NCBI GenBank assembly: GCA_964636575.1 | Contig: CAZWSE010000003.1 | Span: 1-64,000, forward strand | Direction: 5' to 3' | Source: CAZWSE01 sp964636575 | GTDB taxonomy: Bacteria > Pseudomonadota > Alphaproteobacteria > Rhodobacterales > Rhodobacteraceae | Length of the DNA: 64,000 nucleotides | Shown: positions 35,737 to 44,959 of the stretch, one piece after another | Position numbering within the stretch: position 1 is the first letter of the stretch | Layout of the letters: each line of letters starts with the position of its first letter | Translations under genes and position numbers: made by a program | The notes under the pieces: generated by a model | Told to the model about the DNA's origin: nothing | Seen by the model: the letters and a program-made list of their open reading frames with translations, nothing else | Databases searched by the model: none

Positions 35737-36351
35737 ATGACTTTGACCGTTACCGATATCTGCGTCGCGCGGGGCGGCCTGCCTGTTTTGGCAGGGCTGT
35801 CGTTTTCGGTGTCATCAGGGCAGGCGTTGATTTTACGTGGGCCAAATGGGTCCGGCAAGACGACCCTTTTGCGGACGATTGCAGGGCTGCAACCAGCGCT
35901 TGCGGGCAGCATTGACGGGGCCGAGGACAGTATTGCCTATGCGGCCCATTCGGATGGGTTGAAACCAACCCTAACGGTTGTCGAGAATCTGACGTTCTGG
36001 GCACGTATATTCGGGTCGCATGACATTGAGCCTGCGCTGGAGGCTTTTGACTTGCAAGACTTGCGCAGCCGCATGGCGGGGGCTTTGTCGGCGGGTCAGA
36101 AACGGCGGCTTGGGCTGGGGCGGTTACTTGTCACCCAGCGGCCCGTTTGGGTGCTGGATGAACCAACGGTGTCGTTGGATGAGGCTTCGGTTGCGTTGTT
36201 TGCCGATGCGGTCCGGTCGCACTTGGCAGACGGCGGATCAGCATTGATCGCAACCCACATCGATTTGGGGCTGGATGCGGATGTTTTGGATGTGACGCCC
36301 TACCGCGCGACGTTGGATGTTCTCGATACACACGACGAGAGCTTTACATGA
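35737..36351 (+). CDS. ccmA: Heme ABC exporter ATPase CcmA
   Basis: ATP-binding subunit (204 aa) of the CcmAB complex that drives release of holo-CcmE in cytochrome c maturation system I. Walker A is GPNGSGKTT (about residues 34-42), the signature LSAGQKRRLGLGRL near 110, and Walker B VWVLDEPTVSLD near 132. It overlaps ccmB by four bases (ATGA). Confidence 0.95.
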   Translation: MTLTVTDICVARGGLPVLAGLSFSVSSGQALILRGPNGSGKTTLLRTIAGLQPALAGSIDGAEDSIAYAAHSDGLKPTLTVVENLTFWARIFGSHDIEPALEAFDLQDLRSRMAGALSAGQKRRLGLGRLLVTQRPVWVLDEPTVSLDEASVALFADAVRSHLADGGSALIATHIDLGLDADVLDVTPYRATLDVLDTHDESFT

Positions 36352-37004
36352 TCGCGCTTTTGACCCGAGATTTGAAGCTCGCCTTTAGGGCAGGTGGCGG
36401 ATTTGGACTGGGGCTTGCGTTTTTCCTAATCGTCACGGTCATGGTGCCTTTCAGTGTTGGCCCTGACACGAGTGTTCTGACCATCATTGCGCCCGGAATT
36501 TTGTGGTTGGGGGCCTTGTTGGCCTGCCTGTTGTCGCTTGATCGATTGCTGGCTTTGGACTGGGAAGACGGGACGCTTGATTTGTTGGCAACAGCACCTG
36601 TTCCTTTAGAGGCTGTCCTGAGCATCAAGGCTTTGGCGCATTGGATCACCACAGGGCTGCCTTTGGTGATTGCGGCCCCCGTTTTGGCAGTTCTTTTGAA
36701 CCTGCCGCCAGAGGGGTACATCTGGCTCGTCGTGTCGCTTCTTGTGGGAACGCCTGCGCTGTCGGTTATTGGAACCTTTGGCGCGGCTTTGACCGTAGGT
36801 TTGAAACGCGGTGGCTTGCTATTGTCTTTGCTGGTCATGCCGCTTTATGTGCCCACCTTGATTTTCGGGGCGGAAGTTGCGCGACGCGGGGCCATCGGCA
36901 TGGAACCAAGCACGCCACTGTTACTTCTGGGCGGGATCACCGCAGGGAGTATTGCGCTGCTGCCCTTTGCCAGCGCCGCAGTCTTGCGCGTCAATTTGCG
37001 CTAG
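36348..37004 (+). CDS. ccmB: Heme exporter subunit CcmB
   Basis: 218-aa membrane subunit with six hydrophobic helices; partner of CcmA. Family features: MIALLTRDLKLAFRAGGGFGLGLAFFL, DWEDGTLDLLATAPVPLEAV near residue 66, and the C-terminal MPLYVPTLIFGAEVA. ATGA overlap with ccmA; 43 bases before ccmC. Confidence 0.95.
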   Translation: MIALLTRDLKLAFRAGGGFGLGLAFFLIVTVMVPFSVGPDTSVLTIIAPGILWLGALLACLLSLDRLLALDWEDGTLDLLATAPVPLEAVLSIKALAHWITTGLPLVIAAPVLAVLLNLPPEGYIWLVVSLLVGTPALSVIGTFGAALTVGLKRGGLLLSLLVMPLYVPTLIFGAEVARRGAIGMEPSTPLLLLGGITAGSIALLPFASAAVLRVNLR

Positions 37005-37047
37005 ACTGCTTATTGAGACTGGTCATTGAAACGAATAGGTAATCACC

Positions 37048-37779
37048 ATGTCTTTGTGGGAATATGCAAATCCGAAAAAATTTCTGAACCTGTCAATGCG
37101 GGTTCTTCCTTTCTTGTGGACTGCCGCTTTGGGCTGCCTTGTGATCGGGTTGACCTGGGGGTTCTTCTTTACGCCGGATGATTTCCGGCAAGGCTCAACC
37201 GTCAAGATTATCTACATACATGTCCCATCCGCCTTCATCGCGATCAATGCGTGGTTGATGATGCTTGTGGCCTCATTGATCTGGATCGTGCGGCGTCATC
37301 ATGTGAGCGCTTTGGCCGCCAAGGCTGCGGCCCCCGTGGGGGTTGTCATGACTGTGATCGGGCTGGCGACAGGCGCGATTTGGGGGCAACCGATGTGGGG
37401 TACCTATTGGGCATGGGATCCGCGATTGACGTCTTTTTTGATCCTGTTTCTGTTCTATCTTGGATACATTGCTTTGTGGGAGGCGATTGAGGACCCTGAT
37501 ACGGCGGCTGATTTGACCTCTATCTTGTGTCTGGTCGGGTCGGTCTTTGCACTGCTGTCGCGCTATGCTGTAAACTTTTGGAACCAAGGGCTGCATCAGG
37601 GGGCGTCTTTGAGTTTGGACAAGGAAGAGAACGTTTCAGACGTGTTTTTCTTTCCTTTGTTGGTCTGTCTTGCGGGCTTTGTTTTGTTGTTTCTGGCACT
37701 GGTTTTATACCGTACGGGGACTGAAATTCAGATCCGTCGCAAACGCGCTTTGGAAACCCGCGCGAGGATGCAGGCATGA
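37048..37779 (+). CDS. ccmC: Heme-handling protein CcmC
   Basis: CcmC (243 aa) delivers heme to CcmE in the periplasm. The tryptophan-rich heme motif is intact (WGTYWAWDPRLTSFLILF, about residue 118), framed by conserved His (IYIHVPSAF near 57 and NQGLHQGASL near 180). Six helices. It overlaps ccmD by four bases. Confidence 0.96.
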   Translation: MSLWEYANPKKFLNLSMRVLPFLWTAALGCLVIGLTWGFFFTPDDFRQGSTVKIIYIHVPSAFIAINAWLMMLVASLIWIVRRHHVSALAAKAAAPVGVVMTVIGLATGAIWGQPMWGTYWAWDPRLTSFLILFLFYLGYIALWEAIEDPDTAADLTSILCLVGSVFALLSRYAVNFWNQGLHQGASLSLDKEENVSDVFFFPLLVCLAGFVLLFLALVLYRTGTEIQIRRKRALETRARMQA

Positions 37780-37928
37780 TCCCTGATCTTGGAAAATACG
37801 CTGGGACTGTTCTGTCCGCCTACGCTGCAACGATTGTGTTGCTCGTGATCTTGGTTGCTTGGACCCTGTACCGTGGCCGTAAAGTTCGGGCTGAGATGGC
37901 TGAGTTGGAGCGCAAGAAAGATGGCTAA
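37776..37928 (+). CDS. ccmD: Heme exporter accessory protein CcmD (50 aa)
   Basis: Tiny gene encoding MIPDLGKYAGTVLSAYAAT plus a helix (IVLLVILVAWTLYR) and a basic tail RKVRAEMAELERKKDG, the standard CcmD layout that helps release holo-CcmE from the CcmABC complex. Overlaps ccmC (ATGA) and ccmG (8 bases). Confidence 0.92.
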   Translation: MIPDLGKYAGTVLSAYAATIVLLVILVAWTLYRGRKVRAEMAELERKKDG

Positions 37929-38460
37929 GATTTCGCCCTTGATGATCGCGCCGCCGGTGATCTTTATCGGGTTCGCCGTCATGGCTGGTATCGGCATGTT
38001 TCGTGCGGACAAAGATGCTTTGCCATCCGCGCGTGAAGGCCAAGCGGCGCCTTCGGTCGTCGTCAGCGACTTGCCTGGTAAAGTGAGTTTTTCGGACGGT
38101 GATCTGCGCAAAGGTGACGTGAAACTGGTGAACTATTGGGCCAGTTGGTGTGCCCCATGTCGCGCAGAACATCCCAACCTTGAGACTTTGGCTGGTGAAG
38201 GCATTCCGATCTATGGGGTGAACTACAAGGATGATGCGCCGAAGGCTTTGAAGTTTCTGGATGATCTTGGTGATCCCTATGTCGCGATTGGCGCGGATGA
38301 CAGTGGGCGCATGGCACTGGATTGGGGCGTATATGGTGTGCCCGAAACCTATGTGATCGATGCACAAGGCGTAATTGTTGCCCGATTTGCGGGGCCAATT
38401 ACGGCACGCGTTTTGAAAGAGACCATCCGTCCTGCGATTGAGGCTGCGCGAGCAAATTGA
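37921..38460 (+). CDS. ccmG: Thiol:disulfide interchange protein CcmG/DsbE
   Basis: Membrane-anchored periplasmic thioredoxin (179 aa) that keeps apocytochrome CxxCH cysteines reduced for heme attachment. N-terminal helix LMIAPPVIFIGFAVMAGIGMF, then NYWASWCAPCRAEHPNLETL with the active CAPC (about residue 77), and YGVPETYVID with the cis-Pro. The ATG at 37921 overlaps ccmD; the frame is open further upstream but that would lie within ccmD. It ends the ccm operon. Confidence 0.95.
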   Translation: MAKISPLMIAPPVIFIGFAVMAGIGMFRADKDALPSAREGQAAPSVVVSDLPGKVSFSDGDLRKGDVKLVNYWASWCAPCRAEHPNLETLAGEGIPIYGVNYKDDAPKALKFLDDLGDPYVAIGADDSGRMALDWGVYGVPETYVIDAQGVIVARFAGPITARVLKETIRPAIEAARAN

Positions 38461-38486
38461 GCGCTGGCGCGCACGCCATTTTTCAT

Positions 38487-38520
38487 GCCTCCGGCGGGGA
38501 TGTATTCTAGAACAAAGAAG
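38487..38520. repeat. Short intergenic repeat, copy 3 of 4
   Basis: GCCTCCGGCGGGGATGTATT followed by CTAGAACAAAGAAG, a variant of the copy at 48157. Located between the ccmG stop and the shared terminator. Confidence 0.45.
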
Positions 38521-38524
38521 TGCA

Positions 38525-38555
38525 AAAGGCCCCGCGTTTGACGGGGCCTTTGGTT
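38525..38555. terminator. Bidirectional terminator between ccmG and acnA
   Basis: Stem AAAGGCCCCG / CGGGGCCTTT with a seven-base loop. A T-rich run follows on the plus strand, and A-rich sequence on the other side gives U residues on the minus transcript, so it can end both convergent genes. Confidence 0.8.
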
Positions 38556-38571
38556 TCTTGTGTCTGGCGGT

Positions 38572-41259
38572 TTAGGCTGCTTGTGCGAGGTTTCTGAGCA
38601 CGTAGTGCAGCACGCCGCCGTGTTCAATGTATTCGATTTCAATCGCTGTATCGATCCGGCATTTGAGACCGATTTCATGGACGGTGCCATCGGCCATTGT
38701 GATCGTGCAAGGGACCTCTTGCAAAGGTTCAATGGTATCGAGCCCTGAGATTGAAACCGTTTCTTCACCTGTGAGCCCAAGCGATTTGCGTGTGTGCCCG
38801 CCTGTAAATTCGAATGGGATAACGCCCATGCCCACGAGGTTGGAGCGGTGGATCCGTTCAAAGCTTTCAGCGATCACGGCCTTTACCCCGAGCAGAGCGG
38901 TGCCTTTTGCCGCCCAATCACGGCTGGAGCCAGCGCCATATTGTTCGCCCCCGAAGATCACGAGCGGTGTGCCTGCGGCTTGGTGTGCCATGGCTGCGTC
39001 ATAGATGGAGGTTTGTTTGCCATCGGGGCCTTTTGTGTAGCCGCCTTCGACACCGTCCAGCATTTCGTTTTTGATCCGAATGTTGGCGAAAGTGCCGCGC
39101 ATCATGACTTCGTGGTTGCCACGACGCGAACCGTAGGAGTTGAATTCGCGCTGCGGCACTTGACGGTCGATCAAGTATTGGCCGGCCGGTGTTGTGTCTT
39201 TGAACGATCCCGCAGGGCTGATGTGGTCTGTGGTGATCATATCGCCAAGCAAGGCCAGAACTTTCGCCCCGTCGATGTTCTCAATCGTGCCCGGGTTCGG
39301 ACCCATACCTTGGAAGTAAGGTGGGTTTTGAACGTAGGTGGATGCAGGCGGCCAGTCATAGGTTTTTTCGTCCGTGGTTTCCACGCCTTGCCACTTTTCG
39401 TCGCCCTTGAAGACATCTGCATACTTTGTGAGGAAAGCTTCGCGGGTCACGGTTGCTTCGACCAGTTCAGCCACTTCTTGCGTCGTTGGCCAAATGTCTT
39501 TGAGGTAGATGTCTTGGCCGTCACTGCCTTGGCCCAAAGGCTCAGAGGTGAGATCGATATCCAATGTGCCCGCCAGCGCGTAGGCCACGACCAAGGGGGG
39601 CGATGCCAGATAGTTTGCGCGGACGTCGGGGCTGATGCGGCCTTCAAAGTTGCGGTTGCCGGACAGGACAGCGGTGGCAACAAGGTCACCTTCGTGGATG
39701 GCTTCTGATATCTCTTTTTGCAGTGGTCCCGAGTTCCCGATGCAGGTTGTGCAGCCATAGCCCACCAAGTTGAACCCGATCTTGTCGAGGTCCGTTTGCA
39801 GGCCTGCAGCTTCTAGATAAGCGGATACAACTTGCGAACCTGGTGCGAGCGAGGTTTTGACCCAAGGCTTACGGTCAAGTCCCAAAGCGGCTGCCTTGCG
39901 CGCCACCAATCCTGCGCCAATCATGACATAGGGGTTGGATGTATTGGTGCAGGACGTGATGGATGCGATAACGACCTTGCCGCTTTCCATGTCGTAGTCT
40001 TCACCTGCAACAGGGGCCTTCTTGCCCATCGGACGCTTGAAGGTATCGGCCATTTCTTTGGTGAAGGCTTCTTTGGCGTTGGTAAGCGCTACAAAGTCCT
40101 GTGGGCGTTTGGGACCAGAGATCGCTGGCACGATCGAGGCCATATCAAGCTCAAGCGTGTCTGTGTAGATCGGAGCATAGTCTGCATCGCGCCACATGCC
40201 GTTTTCTTTGGCATAGGCCTCAACCAATGCAACGCGGTCTTCGTCGCGGCCGGTGTTGCTGAGGTAGCGCAGGGTTTCACCGTCGATAGGGAAGAACCCG
40301 CAGGTGGCTCCATATTCAGGGGCCATATTGGCGATTGTAGCGCGGTCGGCCAGTGGCAGATGGTCCAGGCCTTCGCCGTAGAATTCCACGAATTTGCCGA
40401 CAACACCCTTGGCACGCAGCATTTCGACCACTTTTAGAACCAAGTCGGTCCCTGTGGTACCTTCCATCATCCGGCCAGTCAGTTTGAAGCCGATGACTTC
40501 CGGGATCAGCATGGAAATCGGCTGGCCCAGCATCGCAGCTTCGGCTTCGATCCCGCCGACGCCCCAGCCAAGCACAGCAGCGCCGTTGACCATTGTGGTG
40601 TGGCTGTCTGTGCCGACGAGTGTGTCAGGATAGGCGACTTCTTCGCCGTTTTGATCTGTGTCCGTCCAAACCGTTTGGCTGAGGTATTCAAGGTTTACTT
40701 GGTGACAAATGCCTGTGCCCGGAGGAACAACGCGGAAGTTGTTAAAGGCGTTTTGACCCCATTTGAGGAAGGTGTAGCGTTCCATATTGCGTTGGTATTC
40801 ACGGTCAACGTTCATCTGGAACGCGCGAGGGTTGCCGAACTCGTCAATCATGACGGAGTGGTCGATGACCAAATCGACAGGGTTCAACGGGTTAATCTTG
40901 TCGGCGTCCCCGCCAAGGCTGATGATGGCGTCACGCATAGCAGCCAGATCAACAACCGCAGGCACGCCGGTAAAGTCTTGCAACAAAACGCGGGCAGGGC
41001 GGTAGGCGATTTCACGGGGGTTCTTGCCGCCTTTGGCACCCCATTCGGCGAAGGCTTTGATGTCGTCAGTGCTAACGGTCTTGCCGTCTTCAAAGCGCAG
41101 CATGTTTTCCAGAACCACTTTCAACGCGGCTGGAAGGCGGGAAAAGTCACCCAAACCGGCCTCTGTTGCGGCAGGGATGGAATAAAAGGACATCTTCTTC
41201 CCACCAGCTGAAATCGTTTTGCGGGATTTGGCTGTATCTTGTCCGACGGTAATGGGCAT
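38572..41259 (-). CDS. acnA: Aconitate hydratase A
   Basis: AcnA/IRP1-type aconitase (895 aa), interconverting citrate and isocitrate with a [4Fe-4S] cluster. The cluster cysteines are in IASITSCTNTSNP and GYGCTTCIGNSG. Substrate-binding segments include VPPGTGICHQVNLEYLSQTVW, VGTDSHTTMVNG and the swivel domain GSRRGNHEVMMRGTFANIRI plus GAGSSRDWAAKG. The ATG at 41259 (MPITVGQD) gives usual length; the longer frame from 41352 is not supported. Monocistronic. Confidence 0.97.
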   Translation of the reverse strand: MPITVGQDTAKSRKTISAGGKKMSFYSIPAATEAGLGDFSRLPAALKVVLENMLRFEDGKTVSTDDIKAFAEWGAKGGKNPREIAYRPARVLLQDFTGVPAVVDLAAMRDAIISLGGDADKINPLNPVDLVIDHSVMIDEFGNPRAFQMNVDREYQRNMERYTFLKWGQNAFNNFRVVPPGTGICHQVNLEYLSQTVWTDTDQNGEEVAYPDTLVGTDSHTTMVNGAAVLGWGVGGIEAEAAMLGQPISMLIPEVIGFKLTGRMMEGTTGTDLVLKVVEMLRAKGVVGKFVEFYGEGLDHLPLADRATIANMAPEYGATCGFFPIDGETLRYLSNTGRDEDRVALVEAYAKENGMWRDADYAPIYTDTLELDMASIVPAISGPKRPQDFVALTNAKEAFTKEMADTFKRPMGKKAPVAGEDYDMESGKVVIASITSCTNTSNPYVMIGAGLVARKAAALGLDRKPWVKTSLAPGSQVVSAYLEAAGLQTDLDKIGFNLVGYGCTTCIGNSGPLQKEISEAIHEGDLVATAVLSGNRNFEGRISPDVRANYLASPPLVVAYALAGTLDIDLTSEPLGQGSDGQDIYLKDIWPTTQEVAELVEATVTREAFLTKYADVFKGDEKWQGVETTDEKTYDWPPASTYVQNPPYFQGMGPNPGTIENIDGAKVLALLGDMITTDHISPAGSFKDTTPAGQYLIDRQVPQREFNSYGSRRGNHEVMMRGTFANIRIKNEMLDGVEGGYTKGPDGKQTSIYDAAMAHQAAGTPLVIFGGEQYGAGSSRDWAAKGTALLGVKAVIAESFERIHRSNLVGMGVIPFEFTGGHTRKSLGLTGEETVSISGLDTIEPLQEVPCTITMADGTVHEIGLKCRIDTAIEIEYIEHGGVLHYVLRNLAQAA

Positions 41260-41364
41260 GTCTGGCTCCGGTGTAAGAAAAAGGTAAGCGTTTGAGGGGT
41301 ATTTGCCTGATAGACACTTCGCGTTCAAGGCAGATTCGGTGGGGTGCGGCAATTTATGTATACC

Positions 41365-41376
41365 ATTGTGTACAAT
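41365..41376. promoter_or_regulatory. Possible GntR-type operator upstream of acnA
   Basis: ATTGTGTACAAT (arms ATTGT/ACAAT around GT) lies next to TTATGTATACCATT, giving two GTnTAC-like cores 10 bases apart. This is the kind of site bound by FadR/PdhR-type GntR regulators. It lies in the 231-base divergent region between acnA and the DUF1223 gene. The assignment is weak. Confidence 0.3.
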
Positions 41377-41490
41377 CGTTAACGAAGCAGTAACACTCGG
41401 GCGGGCTCACGAGGTCTCGCAAAACCTTGATTGGTTATTTCAATATGCTTGCACTAGATGCTTACTAACATTCTTGGAGCATTGTGACGA

Positions 41491-42186
41491 ATGATGAAAT
41501 TTCTCAAAGCCTGTGCGGCCGTGGCCTTGTTGGGCGCGACACCTTTGCACGCGCAATCCAGCCCTGTTGTGGTTGAGTTGTTTACGTCTCAGGGCTGCTC
41601 AAGCTGTCCTCCTGCGGACAAGTTGTTGCATGAGCTGGCAAAGAAAGACGGCGTTATAGCGCTGTCGCTGCACGTGGACTATTGGGATTACATCGGGTGG
41701 AAAGATGAATTCGCTGATCCGGCTTACACCGCGCGTCAAAAGGGATACGCCCGTGTTGCGAGCCGTCGGTCGATTTACACGCCGCAAATGATTGTGAACG
41801 GCAGTGATTCAATTGTCGGGGCAAAACCGATGCGGATTTCGGACACCGTGCAAGCACACAGTCAAAAGGCCGCGACGGTGGCTTTGGACGTTGGTCGCGC
41901 AGGGGACAGTGTTACCATTTCAGCCACGTCGCTCGGAGCGCGCGGGAGTATGGTGGTTCAACTGGTGCAATATACCCCCCAGAAGAAATCTCGGATCACC
42001 CGAGGCGAAAATGCGGGCCATACGATATCATACGTAAACGTCGTTGAGACCTGGGATGTGGTTGGTGACTGGAATGGTGATAGTGCTTTGGAGTTGTCTG
42101 TGAAAGCGTCGAATGACATGCCAGTTGTTGTACTGATCCAAAAAGCAGATCACGGGGAAATTATTGCTGCTGCGATGATCGAATAA
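41491..42186 (+). CDS. DUF1223 secreted thioredoxin-like protein
   Basis: 231-aa exported protein of the DUF1223 family, with a signal peptide (MMKFLKACAAVALLGATPLHA) followed at once by VVELFTSQGCSSCPPADKLLHELA, whose CSSC matches a thioredoxin-like active site (about residue 37). LHVDYWDYIGWKDEFADPAYTARQ and YTPQMIVNG are family hallmarks. Role unknown. Either of two adjacent ATGs (41491, 41494) could start it; a TTGGAG site lies upstream. Confidence 0.88.
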   Translation: MMKFLKACAAVALLGATPLHAQSSPVVVELFTSQGCSSCPPADKLLHELAKKDGVIALSLHVDYWDYIGWKDEFADPAYTARQKGYARVASRRSIYTPQMIVNGSDSIVGAKPMRISDTVQAHSQKAATVALDVGRAGDSVTISATSLGARGSMVVQLVQYTPQKKSRITRGENAGHTISYVNVVETWDVVGDWNGDSALELSVKASNDMPVVVLIQKADHGEIIAAAMIE

Positions 42187-42269
42187 GGCCCTTTCAATCC
42201 GCAGACGGCCTACTTTTCGACAGGAGATGGATCGAACGCGATCGTTGAAATGGTCGTATGATCTTGATC

Positions 42270-43133
42270 CTACTTTCGAAAAGTCTCGCGGTACCAAACA
42301 TAAATCCCTGCTGCGGCAATAATCACGGCGCCGATCAAAGTCCATTGATCTGGAAATTCATTGTAGAACAAAGCCCCCCAAAGGATCGCAAAGATCAGTC
42401 CGGTATAGGAAAACGGTGCCAGCATACTGGCCTCGCCCAACCGCAAGGCTCTTATCAGCAGCAATTGACCGGTGGTTCCAACGAAGGCGATTGCGGCCAT
42501 TTTTACCCAATCTACTCCGTTGGCACCTTGCCATACAAATGGCAGCATCGCGCTTAGGATAAGCATCCCGACCAGCCCTGTATAAAACAGCGAGGTCCAG
42601 ACGTCCTCGTCTGAGCCGACAAAACGGGTCAAAAGGGCGTAGCAAGAATAGCAAGCTGCCGCGAGCAGTGGAAAAATTGCGTAAATCGAAAACAGGTCAG
42701 ACCCAGGCCGAATGATGATAAGCGCACCAATCATCGCGGCCAAGATCCCGACAACGCGCCTGACCCCCAAGCGTTCGCCTAAAAACAACGCCGCCCCGAG
42801 CGTGATCAATACAGGGTTCACCCCCATGATCGCCGAGGCTTCTGCCAATCCGATGTTCGCAAGACCCGTAAAGAAAAACCACGTGGCCCCCATCAGCGCA
42901 AAAGACCGGAGGATCTGAATTTTGGGATATTTGGTGCGCACGACCACCCTGCGCCTTGGCCAGATCAGAACTGTAACGATCAGCATTTGCCCCGCATAGC
43001 GCGCCCAGAGCGTTGGCATAATCCCGATGTCCGGAGCCAGCCCTTTGACGATCGCATCCATAATGGTGAAGCTGAAAATAGCCGATACCATCAATGCGAT
43101 TGCAAGTGGGTTTTGAGAGACGGGGCTATTCAC
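42270..43133 (-). CDS. DMT-superfamily (EamA) exporter
   Basis: 287-aa protein with ten hydrophobic segments in two EamA repeats (IFSFTIMDAIVKGLA near residue 20; GTTGQLLLIRALRLGEASMLAPFSYT near 220). Members export amino acids or other metabolites; the substrate is not predictable. The C-terminus ends in a basic cytoplasmic tail. Downstream lies the convergent DUF1223 gene. Confidence 0.9.
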   Translation of the reverse strand: MNSPVSQNPLAIALMVSAIFSFTIMDAIVKGLAPDIGIMPTLWARYAGQMLIVTVLIWPRRRVVVRTKYPKIQILRSFALMGATWFFFTGLANIGLAEASAIMGVNPVLITLGAALFLGERLGVRRVVGILAAMIGALIIIRPGSDLFSIYAIFPLLAAACYSCYALLTRFVGSDEDVWTSLFYTGLVGMLILSAMLPFVWQGANGVDWVKMAAIAFVGTTGQLLLIRALRLGEASMLAPFSYTGLIFAILWGALFYNEFPDQWTLIGAVIIAAAGIYVWYRETFRK

Positions 43134-43186
43134 GCCTTAGGTGTTACGCCTGAGGGGAAACCTTGTCTAGCCACGGGATCAAGCGC

Positions 43187-44260
43187 CTATTCGTCTTCTT
43201 CGGGGTCTTCGCTGAGCAGGGTCAGCTCACCACTGGATTGCAGAGCACGAATGGCTGCGACGACTTCGGACATTGCAGCCTCACCATCTTTGGTTTTAAC
43301 AGTGCCAGCCTCACCAATTTCTTCACGCAGAGCGTCCGCCATGCGGGACGACATATTTGACAGGATGTGTTCAGATGCGTCCATCAATCCGGTGGCTTGC
43401 GCATAGGCCAAGGCGATTACCAATTGAGGTTGATCAACATCGCGCACAATGCGCGGCACGTCGCGTTCGGCAATGCGGGTTGGGATGTTTGCGAAGGTAA
43501 ATATCGCTTTGCGAACTTCCTGCGCGAAATCGGCGTCTGTTTCATCCAGTCCTGTCAAAACGTCTTCACGCGTTGCGGCGATGGACGAGTTTAGGATGGC
43601 GCCTACACGTTCTACAGGGCCGTCTTCAAAAGCTGTGACAGGTTGTGCTTCAAGCTGTGTTCCAAGAGACAGCCCAATCCGTTCAACAGCGTCTGGCATA
43701 ATGGCATGCGTTTGCGAGACAGCATATGTGATGCGACGGGCGCGTGGGCCTGGAAGTTTGCCCAAAAGCTCTGCCGCTTTGCCAACGTCGAGTTTGGACA
43801 AAACAACCGCTGCGATTTCAATGCTTTCCTGTTCCAGAACGGGCAGCAATTCCTCGATTTCTAAACCCTTGATTTTGACCCAAGGGTCACCGCCCTGACG
43901 CACGCCAGCCTCTTTGCGCAAGCGCGCTGCTGTTTGGGCGCTTATTTTACCATCCAACATGGAAAGCGCACCTGCGAGCCCCTTCGGGAAGGACAAACCA
44001 ATGCTTTCCAGCTCATCCGCAAATTCGGCAACCACCGCTGACAAAGTATCGCGATCGATACTGCGCATTGTGCCAAGTTGTTGGGTAAGTTCGGCCTGAA
44101 GACCGTCTGGCAATGCCTCAAGCGGAATATCGGCGCCTTCGTTCACCAATAGGCGCACGACGATTGCCGCTTTCGCTTTTCGACTAAGCGGGCGCACACC
44201 CCCATGAACCGATGGGAGAGACCCGGATGGTGAAAAATCGATGTTTGCCAGTTCGTTCAT
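43187..44260 (-). CDS. fliG: Flagellar motor switch protein FliG, isolated from other flagellar genes
   Basis: 357-aa protein with the three FliG regions. The N-terminal part starts LSRKAKAAIVVRLLVNEG, the middle EELLPVLEQESIEIAAVVLSKLDVGKAAELLGKLP corresponds to the EHPQ/armadillo region (with QES in place of the usual EHP), and the C-terminal motor domain has KAIFTFANI.., RDVDQPQLVIALAYA and EHILSNMSSRMADALREEI. It ends in an acidic tail (EDPEEDE). FliG couples the stator to the rotor. ATG at 44260 (MNELANID) is preferred to a start at 44311. The neighbours are a DMT exporter and a TPR protein; no other flagellar gene is present in 64 kb. Confidence 0.85.
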   Translation of the reverse strand: MNELANIDFSPSGSLPSVHGGVRPLSRKAKAAIVVRLLVNEGADIPLEALPDGLQAELTQQLGTMRSIDRDTLSAVVAEFADELESIGLSFPKGLAGALSMLDGKISAQTAARLRKEAGVRQGGDPWVKIKGLEIEELLPVLEQESIEIAAVVLSKLDVGKAAELLGKLPGPRARRITYAVSQTHAIMPDAVERIGLSLGTQLEAQPVTAFEDGPVERVGAILNSSIAATREDVLTGLDETDADFAQEVRKAIFTFANIPTRIAERDVPRIVRDVDQPQLVIALAYAQATGLMDASEHILSNMSSRMADALREEIGEAGTVKTKDGEAAMSEVVAAIRALQSSGELTLLSEDPEEDE

Positions 44261-44319
44261 GTTGCCCGCCTGTTCTGCGTTACAGAACGTATGGCAGACA
44301 AGCGTGAACAAAGGCTGAA

Positions 44320-44850
44320 CTAGTAGTCGTAAGTTTTGCCTGTCTTCAAAGCGGTCCGAAGCGATTTTTCAGGCCAACCGCCTTTGCCGCCACGGGCTTG
44401 GATCTCGTTTAGCTGGGCGCGGGCTGCGTCTGTATCGCCTTGCTCCAGAAAGCCCTGGCCCATGTAAGAGCGTGCAAGCAGGTTGTCTGGGTTCTTGTCA
44501 ATTGCTTGCTGGTAAAAGGCCATGCCGCGGTCGATATCGCCCATTTTGCGGTGCGTGAAGCCGAGATATGTCAGAACGCGGTCGCTTTTTTGGTCGGACA
44601 TTGCTGCCAAAACGGTTTGAGCGTCCTCATACCGGCCAGCATATGCGAGTTCGCGAACGCCTTTGTATAGTGTGTCATCGTCCAGCTTGCTGTCTTGCGC
44701 GTTTACGCATTCCCCTTTGCGTTCGTCCCAAACCTGACTGTTTTTGCACTCTTTTGTGGTTTTGGTCGTTTTGGGAGGTGAGCTGTCACCGCCACCCGCG
44801 GCGAATGCATATGTCGGGACGATGAAGGCGAGGGCAAGCAAAGGACGCAT
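44320..44850 (-). CDS. Secreted TPR protein with Cys-VWD-Cys motif
   Basis: 176-aa exported protein. MRPLLALAFIVPTYAFA is the signal peptide; a Lys/Thr-rich linker leads to ECKNSQVWDERKGECV (residues about 34-49), and the rest (residues 60-160) is tetratricopeptide-like helices, including SYMGQGFLEQGDTDAARAQL. The Cys motif closely resembles one in the neighbouring 52-aa protein. Function unknown; possible periplasmic scaffold. It lies 59 bases upstream of fliG on the same strand. Confidence 0.8.
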   Translation of the reverse strand: MRPLLALAFIVPTYAFAAGGGDSSPPKTTKTTKECKNSQVWDERKGECVNAQDSKLDDDTLYKGVRELAYAGRYEDAQTVLAAMSDQKSDRVLTYLGFTHRKMGDIDRGMAFYQQAIDKNPDNLLARSYMGQGFLEQGDTDAARAQLNEIQARGGKGGWPEKSLRTALKTGKTYDY

Positions 44851-44902
44851 GGGAAATCTCCAGTTGGGTCAGCTACATGGTAATTTGAAATCGAAAAATG
44901 AA

Positions 44903-44927
44903 AAGGCGACCCATAGCAGGCCGCCTT
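44903..44927 (-). terminator. Terminator of the 52-aa secreted peptide gene
   Basis: Stem AAGGCGACC / GGCCGCCTT (one mismatch) with a seven-base loop; on the minus strand it is followed by TTTTCATTTTT. It lies 33 bases after the stop at 44960. Confidence 0.6.
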
Positions 44928-44959
44928 CACGTCTTGGTGACATGTCACGGGGCAGCGGC

